A program made the position numbers and the translations under genes. A stretch of DNA of 64,000 nucleotides from Neocallimastix lanati (nom. inval.). Lineage: Eukaryota; Neocallimastigomycota; Neocallimastigomycetes; Neocallimastigales; Neocallimastigaceae. Shown piece by piece: positions 11,645-23,267 of the stretch. The stretch covers positions 229,001 through 293,000 of the forward strand of contig JACVTC010000052.1 of assembly GCA_016946835.1 (NCBI GenBank), read 5' to 3'. A model generated the notes under the pieces. The model was not told the DNA's origin. It was given only the letters and a program-made list of their open reading frames with translations, and searched no databases. Each line of letters begins with the position of its first letter. Position 1 is the first letter of the stretch.

Positions 11645-12146
11645 TTAATATGCCGTTATTAACATATCTGCAAGAAATGAGCTTTTTCTACTTTCTCTTC
11701 TTTTACTTCTAGTATCTGTTCTTATTTTATCAGTAGTAGAGGATTCAAAATCTTCAAATATTATAGTTTGATTTAATGGTCTTTTCCATGAATCTTTCCA
11801 AGATTTAGGTTTGCTTTTTTCCATTTTATTTTTGTTAATAATTTCATCATGGATATCTTCATTTTTGATGAAATCTTCATTCTTTAAAGGAATATTATTT
11901 ATTTGAGAAGAAGAATTAGCAACTTCATTTTTATTTTTATTTTTATTTATTTGTTGCTTTTTTGATCTTCCCATAGCACCTCTTAAAGGTTCTTTTTTAT
12001 AAAAATTAAAAATAAAAGTTAATAAATAAAACAAATAAAACAAGATAAATATAATTTTTAATTCATTAATATTTTAATAAAAATAAATATATAAAACATT
12101 AATTAATAATATAAAACTTACTTCTTTCAAAATTATATCTTAACAT
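11645..12146 (-). CDS. Array gene copy 5: small basic protein, unknown function
   Basis: Exons 12122-12146 and 11645-11991, intron 11992-12121 (130 bp); 123 residues. It has private changes in the Asn/Lys-rich segment (EVANSSSQINNIP) and INKNK in the linker, while the C-terminal 45 residues are unchanged. The intron closely matches that of copy 7, although the upstream spacer with its poly-T block (12511-12558) resembles copies 4 and 8. This is a mosaic pattern suggesting conversion between units. Confidence 0.8.
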
Positions 12147-12518
12147 TTTTTCTTTTTTTTTAATTAATTAAAAAAATTAAATATGATATTCTAAACTATT
12201 AAATGATGTTTATTTATTTATTTTCTTATTATTGTTATTATTGATGTTTTTTGAATATTTATATAAATATTAATGAAATAAAAATAAAAAAAAAAAAAAA
12301 AAGATAAAATTTTTTTTTCCTTTTTATACTTTTTTTTTTAATAAAAAGAAAAAAATGAATGATCTAAAATTAATTTAAAAATTATTATAAATTATATTAA
12401 TTTAAATTATATTATTTAAAATTTAAAAAACAAATAAAGTTTTGCGGTTTAGTATTTTTAAATTAAATAAAATAAAATTTTAGATTTAAAAAAAAAAGTA
12501 TTAATCTACTTTTTTTTT

Positions 12519-12565
<47 letters not shown>

Positions 12566-13228
12566 AATCCACAGATATGAAATTATAATGAATAAAATAT
12601 CAAATTATTGAATTAAATACAGATTCTGTTAAAAATAGTTTATATTTAATATTATAGTTATTATTTTAAATATAAATAAAAATTATATATTTTTTTCTTG
12701 AATTAAAAATAATTTTTATAAAATATGACAAAAATTAGATATTTCTTCATAATTGTTTTATAATTTAATAAGTTTTAGTAGACTTTAATATGTTTTTTTT
12801 ATTAAGCAAATAAATATTATAACTTTTTAAAAATAAGTTATATGAATATGAAATATTTAGTAATTATTTAATATTAAATTATTTTAATTGATTTTAAAAA
12901 ATAGTTTATTTGATTATATTAATAATTATAAAAATAAAAAGTATAAAACATCATTACTTAATTATATAATTATATCAATAATATAGATTTTTAAATCCAA
13001 ATTTTTACTAATTTAAATAGATATATTACAGTTAATTTTTTTATTTTATTATTATTACTATTTTTAATCAAAAAAAGAAATAAACAGAATTAATAATGGA
13101 AAAATTTTATTAAAAGGAAAAAAAATTTTTTAATTAATTTTTTAATCAAATTAAATTTTTTAAAAAAAAAATTGTGGATAAGTCATTTTGAAAAATTTTA
13201 AAATTTTTAAATAATTTTTTACATTATT

Positions 13229-13836
13229 TTAGAAAGATCTCGTATTCTCTGGGGTCAATAGTCCGGAGTTCGATTCCACCTTACTACTCAAAGATAACCC
13301 ATTTGACAGCCTAATCCTCTATTTCTAATATAAATAATTTAATCTATTTATAAGAAATAGATAATATATTAATTATATATTCTAATATATAAAACTATAT
13401 TATTTATATATGAATTAAAGTATTATAATTATTATAATTATAATAATACATATTGAAATAAAATAAAATAAAATAATTATTATCAAAAAGATATAAATTT
13501 AATATTTAATAATTAATATTAAATATACAAAGCTGTTGCTACACATATTTGTTTTATATCATAGGTTTCCTAATTTGGAGAAAGGTTATGTAGTAGAGTA
13601 ATAATAATGTTATAGTGTATGTGGTTGTGGCAGTATCCACCATCTCCAAATTTTGTGGTTCTGTAATTCGTAACTGAGAGTGTCGACGCCGAAATGGTAT
13701 AACATGGGAGCTCTATATGTGGACATCCTGATACAACCCCGCTATAAAGTTTGTCTGGTATTAGTTGTCTGTTGTGGCTGGGATAATATGATCAGACTTA
13801 CAAGGAAAGTCTAAAAAAAAAAAAAAATTTTAGAAA
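13229..13836. repeat. G+C-richer island in spacer 5-6, empty-site version
   Basis: Nearly the same as the island at 3779-4376, including the B-box (13266-13277), the A+T-rich inverted middle, the intact target gtaataata (13598-13606) and the gagtgtcgacgcc motif. The flanking spacer parts (12147-13228, 13837-14732) are gene-free. Confidence 0.7.
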
Positions 13837-14732
13837 GATGGAAAAAAAGTTTAAAAATATTTTTTTTATATATACTTATCAATATTCTAATTTTCAGGAA
13901 TTAAATGTAATTATATTATTTGTAAAAGATAAATTTTTTAATTTTAATAATATTTAAATAATCTTGTTCTTTTATTTATTTACATAACTAATTTGAAATT
14001 ATAGATATTATTACATATCAAGTAATTTGTAGTAGGGAAATAATAAAAATAATACATAATTATTTTTAGAATTTCTAATCATAATTAATAATCTTATTAA
14101 TTAAAATAGAATAATAATACAAATGATTTATTCATGATATTAAAATAATGAATTATTTATTATTTTTATTTAATTATTAATGATAATAAAAATAAAATTA
14201 AAATTAAAAATAATAACAAAACCTAATATAAAAATATTCATAAACAATAATAATTAAAAAAAATTTATATAATAGTGAAAAACAATATATATTTGTATTT
14301 TTATATTTTTATAATTTTTATTAATTTTTTTTTTTTGGTTCAATATTTTTTTTAATAATTGTTTTTAAATTTTAATTAAAATAATAATTTAATTTTAATA
14401 AATAAAATCCTTAATAAAATAAATAAGATAGTAGACAAAAACATTAAAAGTAACAAAATAAATTACTATTAATTTTTATAATTATGAAGATAATATATGA
14501 TGAAGTATAGTACATTTAAATTGAAATACATTTATAATCAATATGTTCTATTATAACTATTAATGAATAGTTATAATGAATATTTAAATATTAAATATTA
14601 AATAAATTACATATTTATAGTTTTTATCTTTTAATTCAATAGTTAACTATGATGTAAACTAATTAGTTAGTTATGTATTTCTTTTTGGTAAAAAATTAAA
14701 AAATCATATAATTGGTATATAGTTTAATATAT

Positions 14733-15231
14733 TTAATAGGCAGTTATTAACATATCTGCAAGAAATGAGCTTTTTCTACTTTCTCTTCTTTTACTTCTAG
14801 TATCTGTTCTTATTTTATCAGTAGTAGAGGATTCAAAATCTTCAAATATTATAGTTTGATTTAATGGTCTTTTCCATGAATCTTTCCAAGATTTAGGTTT
14901 GCTTTTTTCCATCTTATTTTTGTAAATAATTTCATCATTAATATCTTCATTTTTGATGAAATCTTCATTCTTTAAAGGAATATCTTTTATTTGAGAAGAA
15001 GAATTAACAACTTCATTTTTATTTTTATTTTTATTTATTTGTTGCTTTTTTGATCTTCCCATAGCACCTCTTAATGGTTCTTTTTTTTAACAAAATTGAA
15101 ATATAAATGAATAAATAAAATAAGTAAAACGAAATAAATATAAATTTTAATAAATTAAATATTTAATAAAAATAAATTTATAAAACATTAATAATATAAA
15201 ACTTACTTCTTTCAAAATTATATCTTAACAT
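14733..15231 (-). CDS. Array gene copy 6: small basic protein, unknown function
   Basis: Exons 15207-15231 and 14733-15079, intron 15080-15206 (127 bp); 123 residues with the INDEI variant. The translated sequence from MGRSKK onward is identical to copy 8. Exon 2 begins with CCATTAAGA, whereas copies 2-5 have CCTTTAAGA (a synonymous change also seen in copies 7 and 8), so copies 6-8 share a marker. Confidence 0.8.
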
Positions 15232-16769
15232 TTTTTCTTTTTTTTTAATTAATTAAAAAAATTAAATATGATATTCTAAACTATTAAATGATGTTTATTT
15301 ATTTATTTTCTTATTATTGATGTTTTTTAAAAAATTTATATAAATATTAATGAAATAAAAATAACAAAAAAAAAGGTAAATTTTTTCACTATTTATACTT
15401 TTTTTTTTTTTTTTGAAATAAAAAAAAAATAATAATAATAGATGATCTAAAATTAATATATTAAATAATATTAATTTAAATTATATTAATTAAAAATTAA
15501 AAAATAAATAAATAAAGTTTTGCGGTTTAGTATTTTTAAATTAAAATTTTTGATTTAAAAAAAGAATTACTAATCCTACTTTTTTTTTTTATATTTAAAT
15601 CAACAGTTTAAAATTTATAATGGATAAAATATTAAATACAGATTCTGTTAAAAATAGTATATATTTATTATTATGGTTATTATGTACAATATAAATAAAA
15701 ATTATATATTTTTTCTTTAATTAAAAATAATTTTAATTAATTTTAAAAACAATTTTTTTTTTAAAAAAAAAAAAAAAAGTGTTAAGTCATTTTGAAAACT
15801 TTTTAATTTTTAAACATTTTTTTACATTATTAATTGAATGATGGAAAAAAAGAATTACTTTATATATATTCATCAATATTCTAACTTTCAGGAATTAAAT
15901 GCAATTACATTATTTGTAAAAGATAAATATTTTAATTTTAATAATATTTAAAGAGTCTTTTTCTTTTATTTATTTACAAAAAAACTAATTTGAAATTATA
16001 GATATTATTAATATTATTTTATATCAAGTAATTTGTAGTAGGAAAATAATAAATAATATAATACATAATTAGTTTTAGAATTTCTATTCATAATTATTAA
16101 TCTATTAATAATTAAATTATAAAAAAAAATAATAAAATAAAATAATGATACAATTAGTGTATTCATGATATTAAAATAATGAATTATTTATTATTTTTAT
16201 TTAATTAATAGTGATAATAAAAATAAAAATAAAATTAAAAATAATAACAAAACCTAATATAAAAATATTCATAAACAATAATAATTAAAAAAAAAAATTT
16301 ATATAATAGTGAAAAACAATATATATTTGTATTTTTATATTTATATAATTTTTATTAATTTTTTTTTTTTTATATTTTTAATAATTTTTTTTTAATAATT
16401 GTTTTTAAATTTTAATTAAAATAATTTAATTTTAATAAATAAAATCCTTAATAAAATAAGTAAGATAGTAGACAAAAACATTAAAAGTAATAAAATAAAT
16501 TACTATTAATTTTTATAATTATGAAGATAATTTATGATAAAGTATAATACATTTAAATTGAAATACATTAATAGTCAATATGTTCTATTATAACTATTAA
16601 TGAATAGTTATAATTAATGTTTAAATATTAAATATTAAATAAATTATATATTTATAATTTTTATCTTTCAATTCAATAGTTAACTATGATGTAAACTAAT
16701 TAGTTAGTTATGTATTTCTTTTTGGTAAAAAATTAAAAAATCATATAATTGGTATATAATTTAATATAT
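15232..16769. other. Short plain array spacer between copies 6 and 7
   Basis: Lacks island, MITE and LINE. It is the counterpart of spacer 3-4 without the LINE; ttctattcataatt near 16081-16094 is the pre-insertion target. No gene seen. Confidence 0.65.
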
Positions 16770-17271
16770 TTAATAGGCCGTTATTAACATATCTGCAAGA
16801 AATGAGCTTTTTCTACTTTCTCTTCTTTTACTTCTAGTATCTGTTCTTATTTTATCAGTAGTAGAGGATTCAAAATCTTCAAATATTATAGTTTGATTTA
16901 ATGGTCTTTTCCATGAATCTTTCCAAGATTTAGGTTTGCTTTTTTCCATCTTATTTTTGTAAATAATTTCATCATGGATATCTTCATTTTTGATGAAATC
17001 TTCATTCTTTAAAGGAATATCTTTTATTTGAGAAGAAGAATTAACAACTTCATTTTTATTTTTATTTTTATTTATTTGTTGCTTTTTTGATCTTCCCATA
17101 GCACCTCTTAATGGTTCTTTTTTATAAAAATTAAAAATAAAAGTTAATAAATAAAACAAATAAAACAAGATAAATATAATTTTTAATTCATTAATATTTT
17201 AATAAAAATAAATATATAAAACATTAATTAATAATATAAAACTTACTTCTTTCAAAATTATATCTTAACAT
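16770..17271 (-). CDS. Array gene copy 7: small basic protein, unknown function
   Basis: Exons 17247-17271 and 16770-17116, intron 17117-17246 (130 bp); 123 residues with the IHDEI variant. The spacer between this gene and copy 6 is the shortest in the array (about 1.5 kb) and lacks both the G+C-richer island and the LINE. Confidence 0.8.
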
Positions 17272-18313
17272 TTTTTCTTTTTTTTTAATTAATTAAAAAA
17301 ATTAAATATGGTTTATTCTAAACTATTAAATGATGTTTATTTATTTATTTTCTTATTATTGATGTTTTTTAAATATTTATATAAATATTAATGAAATAAA
17401 AATAAAAAAAAAAGATAAATTTTTTTTTTCCTTTTTATACTTTTATACTTTTATATACTTTTAAAATGAATGATCTAAAATTAATTTAAAAATTATTATA
17501 AATTATATTAATTTAAATTATATTATTTAAAATTTAAAAAACAAATAAAGTTTTGCGGTTTAGTATTTTTAAATTAAAATTTTTGATTTTAAAAAAGAAT
17601 TACTAATCCTTTTCATTTTTTTTTTTTTTAAAAAAAAAAACAACAGATGTGAAATTATAACGGAAAAAATATCAAATTATTGAATCAAATACAGATTCTG
17701 TTAAAAATAGTTTATATTTAATATTTAATATTATGGTTATTATGTTAAATATAAATAAAATTTTATATTTTTTTCTTGAATTAAAAATAATTTTAATTAA
17801 ATATGACAAAAATTAGATATTTCTTCATAACTGTTTTATAATTTAAAAAGTTTTAGTAGACTTTAATACGCTTTTTTTATTAAGCAAATAAATATTATAA
17901 CTTTTTAAAAATAAGTTATATGAATATGAAATATTTAGTAATTATTTAATAATTATTTAATATAAAATTATTTTAATTGATAATACAAAATAGTTTATTT
18001 GATTATATTAATAATTATAAAAATAAAAAGTATAAAACATCATTACTTAATTATATAATTACATCAATAATATAGATATTTAAATCCAAATTTTTCACTA
18101 ATTTAAATAGATATATTACAGTTAATTTTTTTATTTTATTATTATTAATATTTTTAATCAAAAAAGAAAAAAACAGAATTAATTATGGAAAAATTTTAAA
18201 AGAAAAAAAATTTTTTTAATTAATTTTTTAATCAAATTAAATTTTTTAAAAAAAAATTGTGGATAAGTCATTTTGAAAAATTTTAAAACTTTTAAATAAT
18301 TTTTTACATTATT

Positions 18314-19072
18314 TTAGAAAGATCGCGTATTCTCTGGGGTCAATAGTCCGGAGTTCGATTCCACCTTACCACCCAAAAATAACCCATTTGAAAGCCTAAC
18401 CCTAAATTGAACAAGTCAACATCTTATGATCGTGCTTTTCAGTTGTGCGTATACATGCCTGAAGCGGGGTGATTCCTGCGTATTATAAATCCAAATTAGT
18501 TAATATATTCATGTGATCATCATTTGTTAGGAGAGGTTTCGTAATTTGGAGAAAGGTTATGAAGTAGAGTAATAATAGGGAGTGGTGCATTTGGCCAGGT
18601 TGCATTTCGCCAATTTTATTGAAATAATATGGCGTATTAGAAAATGTGGCAATGCTCCAAATTGAAAATTATTAAATAAATAAATAAATAAATAAATAAA
18701 TGAATAAATAAATAAATAAAATTAAATATTATTAATATTGAATAAAAACAAGTTTAAAAAAAATTATTATGAATTAATATTTATTTATTTATTCATTTAT
18801 TTTTATCAACACTCCACTGTCGAAATGCAACTCTCCCGTAATAATAATGTTATAGTGTATGTGGTTGTGGCAGTCACCAACATCTCCAAATTTTGTGGTT
18901 CTTTAATTCGTAACTGAGAGTGTCGACGCCGAAATGGTATAACATGGGAGCTCTATATGTGGACATCCTGATACAACCCTGTTTTAAAATTTGTCTAATA
19001 TTAGTTGTCTGTTGTGGCTGGGATAATATGATCAAACTTACAAGGAAAGTCTAAGAAAAAAAAATTTTAGAC
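18314..19072. repeat. G+C-richer island in spacer 7-8, with inserted element
   Basis: Same organisation as the island at 9959-10692: B-box at 18351-18362, a related left block, the inverted-repeat element and the common right part with gtgtcgacgccgaaatgg. The spacer on both sides (17272-18313, 19073-20014) is A+T-rich without genes. Confidence 0.7.
18578..18837. mobile_element. MITE-like element with 9-bp target duplication (copy B)
   Basis: A 260-bp relative of the element at 10228-10459, in the same site of another array unit. It is flanked by perfect gtaataata repeats (18569-18577, 18838-18846). The extra length is mostly additional aaat repeats near 18668-18720. Sharing the site with copy A means one insertion was spread by unit duplication or conversion rather than two transpositions. 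Confidence 0.75.
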
Positions 19073-20014
19073 ATATGGAAAAAAAGTTTAAAAATATTTT
19101 TTTTAAATATACTTATAAATATTCTAATTTTCAGGAATTAAATGCAATTATATTATTTATAAAAGATAAATGTTTTAATTAATAATTTTTAAATAATCTT
19201 TTTCTTTTATTTATTTACATAACTTATTTGAAATTATAGATATTATTAATATTATTACATATCAAGTAATTTGTAGTAGGGAAATATAAAAAATAATACA
19301 TAATTATTTTTAGAATTTCTATTCATAATTAATAATCTATTAGTAATTAAATTTTAAAAAAAAAATAAATTAAATTATAATAGAATAATGATACAAATGA
19401 TTTATTCATGATATTAAAATAATGAATTATTTATTATTTTTATTTAATTAATAGTGATAATAAAAATAAAAATAAAATTAAAAATAATAACAAAACCTAA
19501 TATAAAAATATTCATAAACAATAATAATTAAAAAAAAAATTTATATAATAGTGAAAAACAATATATATTTGTATTTTTATATTTATATAATTTTTATTAA
19601 TTTTTTTTTTTTTTATATTTTTAATAATTTTTTTTTAATAATTGTTTTTAAATTTTAATTAAAATAATTTAATTTTAATAAATAAAATCCTTAATAAAAT
19701 AAGTAAGATAGTAGACAAAAACATTAAAAGTATTAAAATAAATTACTATTAATTTTTATAATTATGAAGATAATTTATGATAAAGTATAATACATTTAAA
19801 TTGAAATACATTAATAGTCAATATGTTCTATTATAACTATTAATGAATAGTTATAATGAATGTTTAAATATTAAATATTAAATAAATTATATATTTATAA
19901 ATTTTTATCTTTTAATTCAATAGTTAACTATGATGTAAACTAATTAGTTAGTTATGTATTTCTTTTTGGTAAAAAATTAAAAAATCAAATAATTGGTATA
20001 TAATTTAATATTAT

Positions 20015-20531
20015 TTAATAGGCAGTTATTAACATATCTGCAAGAAATGAGCTTTTTCTACTTTCTCTTCTTTTACTTCTAGTATCTGTTCTTATTTTAT
20101 CAGTAGTAGAGGATTCAAAATCTTCAAATATTATAGTTTGATTTAATGGTCTTTTCCATGAATCTTTCCAAGATTTAGGTTTGCTTTTTTCCATTTTATT
20201 TTTGTAAATAATTTCGTCATTAATATCTTCATTTTTGATGAAATCTTCATTCTTTAAAGGAATATCTTTTATTTGAGAAGAAGAATTAACAACTTCATTT
20301 TTATTTTTATTTTTATTTATTTGTTGCTTTTTTGATCTTCCCATAGCACCTCTTAATGGTTCTTTTTTTTAAACAAAATAAAAATATAAATGAATAAATA
20401 AATAAAACAAATAAAACAAATAAAACAAAATAAATATAATTTTTAATAAATTAAATATTTTAATAAGATAAATTTATAAAACATTAATTAATAATATAAA
20501 ACTTACTTCTTTCAAAATTATATCTTAACAT
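20015..20531 (-). CDS. Array gene copy 8: small basic protein, unknown function
   Basis: Exons 20507-20531 and 20015-20361, intron 20362-20506 (145 bp, the longest in the family because of extra aaataaaac repeats); 123 residues, INDEI variant. It is the last direct copy; 1.3 kb upstream a diverged copy lies on the opposite strand, so the two 5' ends face each other and share an intergenic region. That region holds a ~56-nt poly-T tract (20884-20940). Confidence 0.8.
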
Positions 20532-20879
20532 TTTTTCTTTTTTTTTTTTTTAATTAATTAAAAAATTAAATATGATATTCTAAACTATTAAATGATGTTT
20601 ATTTATTTATTTTCTTATTATTGATGTTTTTTAAAAAATTTATATAAATATTAATGAAATAAAAATAAAAAAAAAAAGATAAAAATTTTTTTTCCTTTTT
20701 ATACTTTTTTTTTTAATAAAAAGAAAAAAATGAATGATCTAAAATTAATTTAAAAATTATAATAAATAATATTAATTTAAATTATTTAAAATTTAAAAAA
20801 CAAATAAAGTTTTGCGGTTTAGTATTTTTAAATTAAATAAAATAAAATTTTAGATTTAAAAAAAAAGAATTATTAATCC

Positions 20880-20947
<68 letters not shown>

Positions 20948-21640
20948 ATCCACAGATATGAAATTATAATGAATAAAATATCAAATTATTGAATCAAATA
21001 CAGATTCTGTTAAAAATAGTATATATTTAATATTATAGTTATTATGTTAAATATAAATAAAAATTTTAAATTTTATCTTGAAAATTTTTTTTTTTTTTTA
21101 AATATGTGAAAAATTAGATATTTCTTTTTAATTAATTTATAATTTAATAATTTTTCTAGTAGATTTTAATTAGATATTCAAATTAATTTTATTATTAAAC
21201 AATTAAATTATAACTTTTTAAATAATTACCAATATATTACTTATCAAATAAGTTATATTAAGTATTTATTTAATATTAAATTATTTTAATTGATAATAAT
21301 AAATAATTTATTTGATTATATTAATAATTACAGAAATAAAAAGAATAAAAAATCATTACTTAATTATATAATTACATCAATAATATAGATATTTAAATCC
21401 AAATTTTTTACTAATTTAAATAGATATATTACAGTTTATTTTTTTTATTTTATTATTATTACTATTTTTAATCAAAAAAGAAAAAAACAGAATTAATAAT
21501 GGAAAAATTTTGAAAGAAAAAAAAAATTTTTTTTAATTAATTTTTAATGTGGATAAGTCATTTTGAAAAATTTTTAAAATTTTTAAATTCTTTTGTACCT
21601 ATTTAATTGAAAGATGGAAAAAAAAAAAAGTATAAAAATA

Positions 21641-21671
<31 letters not shown>

Positions 21672-21839
21672 CAATTATATTCATCAATTACTAATTAAAA
21701 AATTATAAAAATAATTATTAAATAACAAGTAATTAAAAAAGTTGTAAATTAGTATAATAAATAATTTAAAAAAAAAAACTAAATAAATATATATATATTA
21801 TTTTTTTAAAAAATAAAAAAATAAAAAAAAAAAGAAAAA
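20532..21839. other. Intergenic region between divergent family members
   Basis: A+T-rich region between the 5' ends of copy 8 and the inverted copy. The part next to copy 8 matches the array units as far as about 21.6 kb; the part next to the inverted gene is unique and holds poly-T at 21641-21671. No gene seen. Confidence 0.6.
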
Positions 21840-22298
21840 ATGTTAAGATATAACTTCGACAGAAGTAAGTTTATTAATATTATTTATAACTATTTCATAT
21901 ATACATATATTAATCATTATGTCTAATTGTATATATATATATTTTTAATAAAAGAACCAATTAAAGGAGCTATGAGAAGATCAAAAAAGCAACAAATCAA
22001 TAATTATATAAATAAGGCTGAAAATGAAAGTTCTTCTTCTCAATTAAAAAATATTCCTTTAAAAAATGAGAATTTCATCGAAAATGAAGATTATGATGAA
22101 ATTCCCTACCAAAATAAAATAGAAAAACACATTCCAAAATCGTGGAAAGAATCATGGATGAGACCATTGAATCAAAATATAATATATGAAGATTTTGAAT
22201 CCTCCACTGAAGAAAAAATAAGAACAGATACTAAAAGTAAAAGAAGAGAAAGTAGGAAAAGTTCATATCTTGCTGATATGTTAATTACTGCATATTAA
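21840..22298 (+). CDS. Diverged, inverted family member: small basic protein
   Basis: Exon 1 is 21840-21864 (MLRYNFDR plus one base), the intron 21865-21954 (90 bp, GTAAGT..AG) and exon 2 21955-22298, giving 122 residues. Phase and junction are the same as in the array genes, which supports the 25-nt first exon. By eye about three quarters of residues match the array copies. Differences cluster in the Asn/Lys-rich segment and linker, while RRSKKQQIN, PKSWKESW and SKRRESRKSS..LADMLITAY are kept. The conserved ends with a drifting centre suggest selection on the termini. It is the only copy with independently evolving flanks, so it may be the parent of, or an outgroup to, the amplified array; that is inference. 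Confidence 0.8.
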
Positions 22299-22882
22299 TG
22301 ACTATATACAAAATCAATTTGTTAAAAAAAAAAAAGAAGTCATAAATAGAAAAATATATCTTATGCATATACCTTTTAAATTATTTAAAAATTTTATACC
22401 TTTTAAATTATTTAAAAAAATTTTATACCTTTTAAATTATTTAAAATTGCTATAATTTATTTTTATTCTCTTTTTTGTAAATAAATAATATATATATACA
22501 TATATATATACATTATTATATCTAAATTGTTTTATTGATATTGATATTGATATATAACAATATCATATAAAATATGAATTTACATATTCAAAAAATAAAA
22601 ATATATATAATTTATATTTATATTTATATTTAATAAATAAAAAAATTGAATGTACAATAGAAATAAAAATTCTTTAAAATTTAATATATATATATATATT
22701 TATATGAAAATACAAATTAATGTGGATTTTTTATTTTATTTTATATTATTTTTTATCTTATTTTATTTTATTTATTTATAATAATTATTTATTTATAATA
22801 TTTGTTATTATAATATATTTTTATTTTAATTTAATTTTTATTTATAATTTTATATTATTTATTTTATTTCTTTTCTTTTTTT

Positions 22883-22915
<33 letters not shown>

Positions 22916-23076
22916 TTTTTTATTTTTTATTTTTTATATTTATATGCTTTATTTTTTTTTATTTTTTATTTTTTTTTAATATTTTTTATTCTAACAATTA
23001 TTATTATTTTATTTTATTAAAAAAAAAATTTTTTTTTTTGATATATTTTTTTAGTTTTATTTTTTATTATTATTGC

Positions 23077-23113
<37 letters not shown>

Positions 23114-23267
23114 TTATATATATATATTTTCTTTTGTATTTCACTTCAACTATAAAACTTAAATTAGTTTAATCAATATTGGTAGAGGAAAATAAAAAAA
23201 AAAAAAAAAAAAAAAAAAGGATATATAAATATATATCTTAAATTTTAAATTTTAATTTTTTTTTTCC
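22299..23267. other. Intergenic low-complexity DNA, converging gene ends
   Basis: Lies between the 3' ends of the inverted small gene and the kinesin gene. It holds three tandem copies of a ~30-bp unit (accttttaaattatttaaa, 22369-22450), (TA)n runs and a long T-rich block (22720-23170). The block's open Phe/Tyr/Leu/Ile frame is an artefact of composition. Probably 3' UTRs and terminators of both genes. Confidence 0.6.

Larger units (their letters stand above)
33..21839 (-). repeat. Tandem array of eight gene-bearing units
   Basis: Eight direct copies of a unit holding one small two-exon gene lie head to tail. Their stop codons are at 33, 2229, 5318, 8381, 11645, 14733, 16770 and 20015, so unit lengths are 2.0-3.3 kb. 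Similarity extends beyond the coding part into the intron, the upstream region and the 3' flank (for example the stretch with ctttttggtaaa about 60-80 bp past each stop). Length differences come from presence or absence of a G+C-richer island, a small inverted-repeat element and a LINE insertion, and from poly-T tracts near 9251, 12511 and 20884. The array ends next to a diverged gene copy on the opposite strand (21840-22298). Unequal crossing-over and conversion are inferred from the mosaic pattern. Confidence 0.93.

Noticed and set aside
22720-23172. 150-residue Phe/Tyr/Ile/Leu-rich plus-strand frame resembling a membrane protein
   Set aside because: T-rich low-complexity DNA between converging gene ends; no conserved start, motif or splice context.
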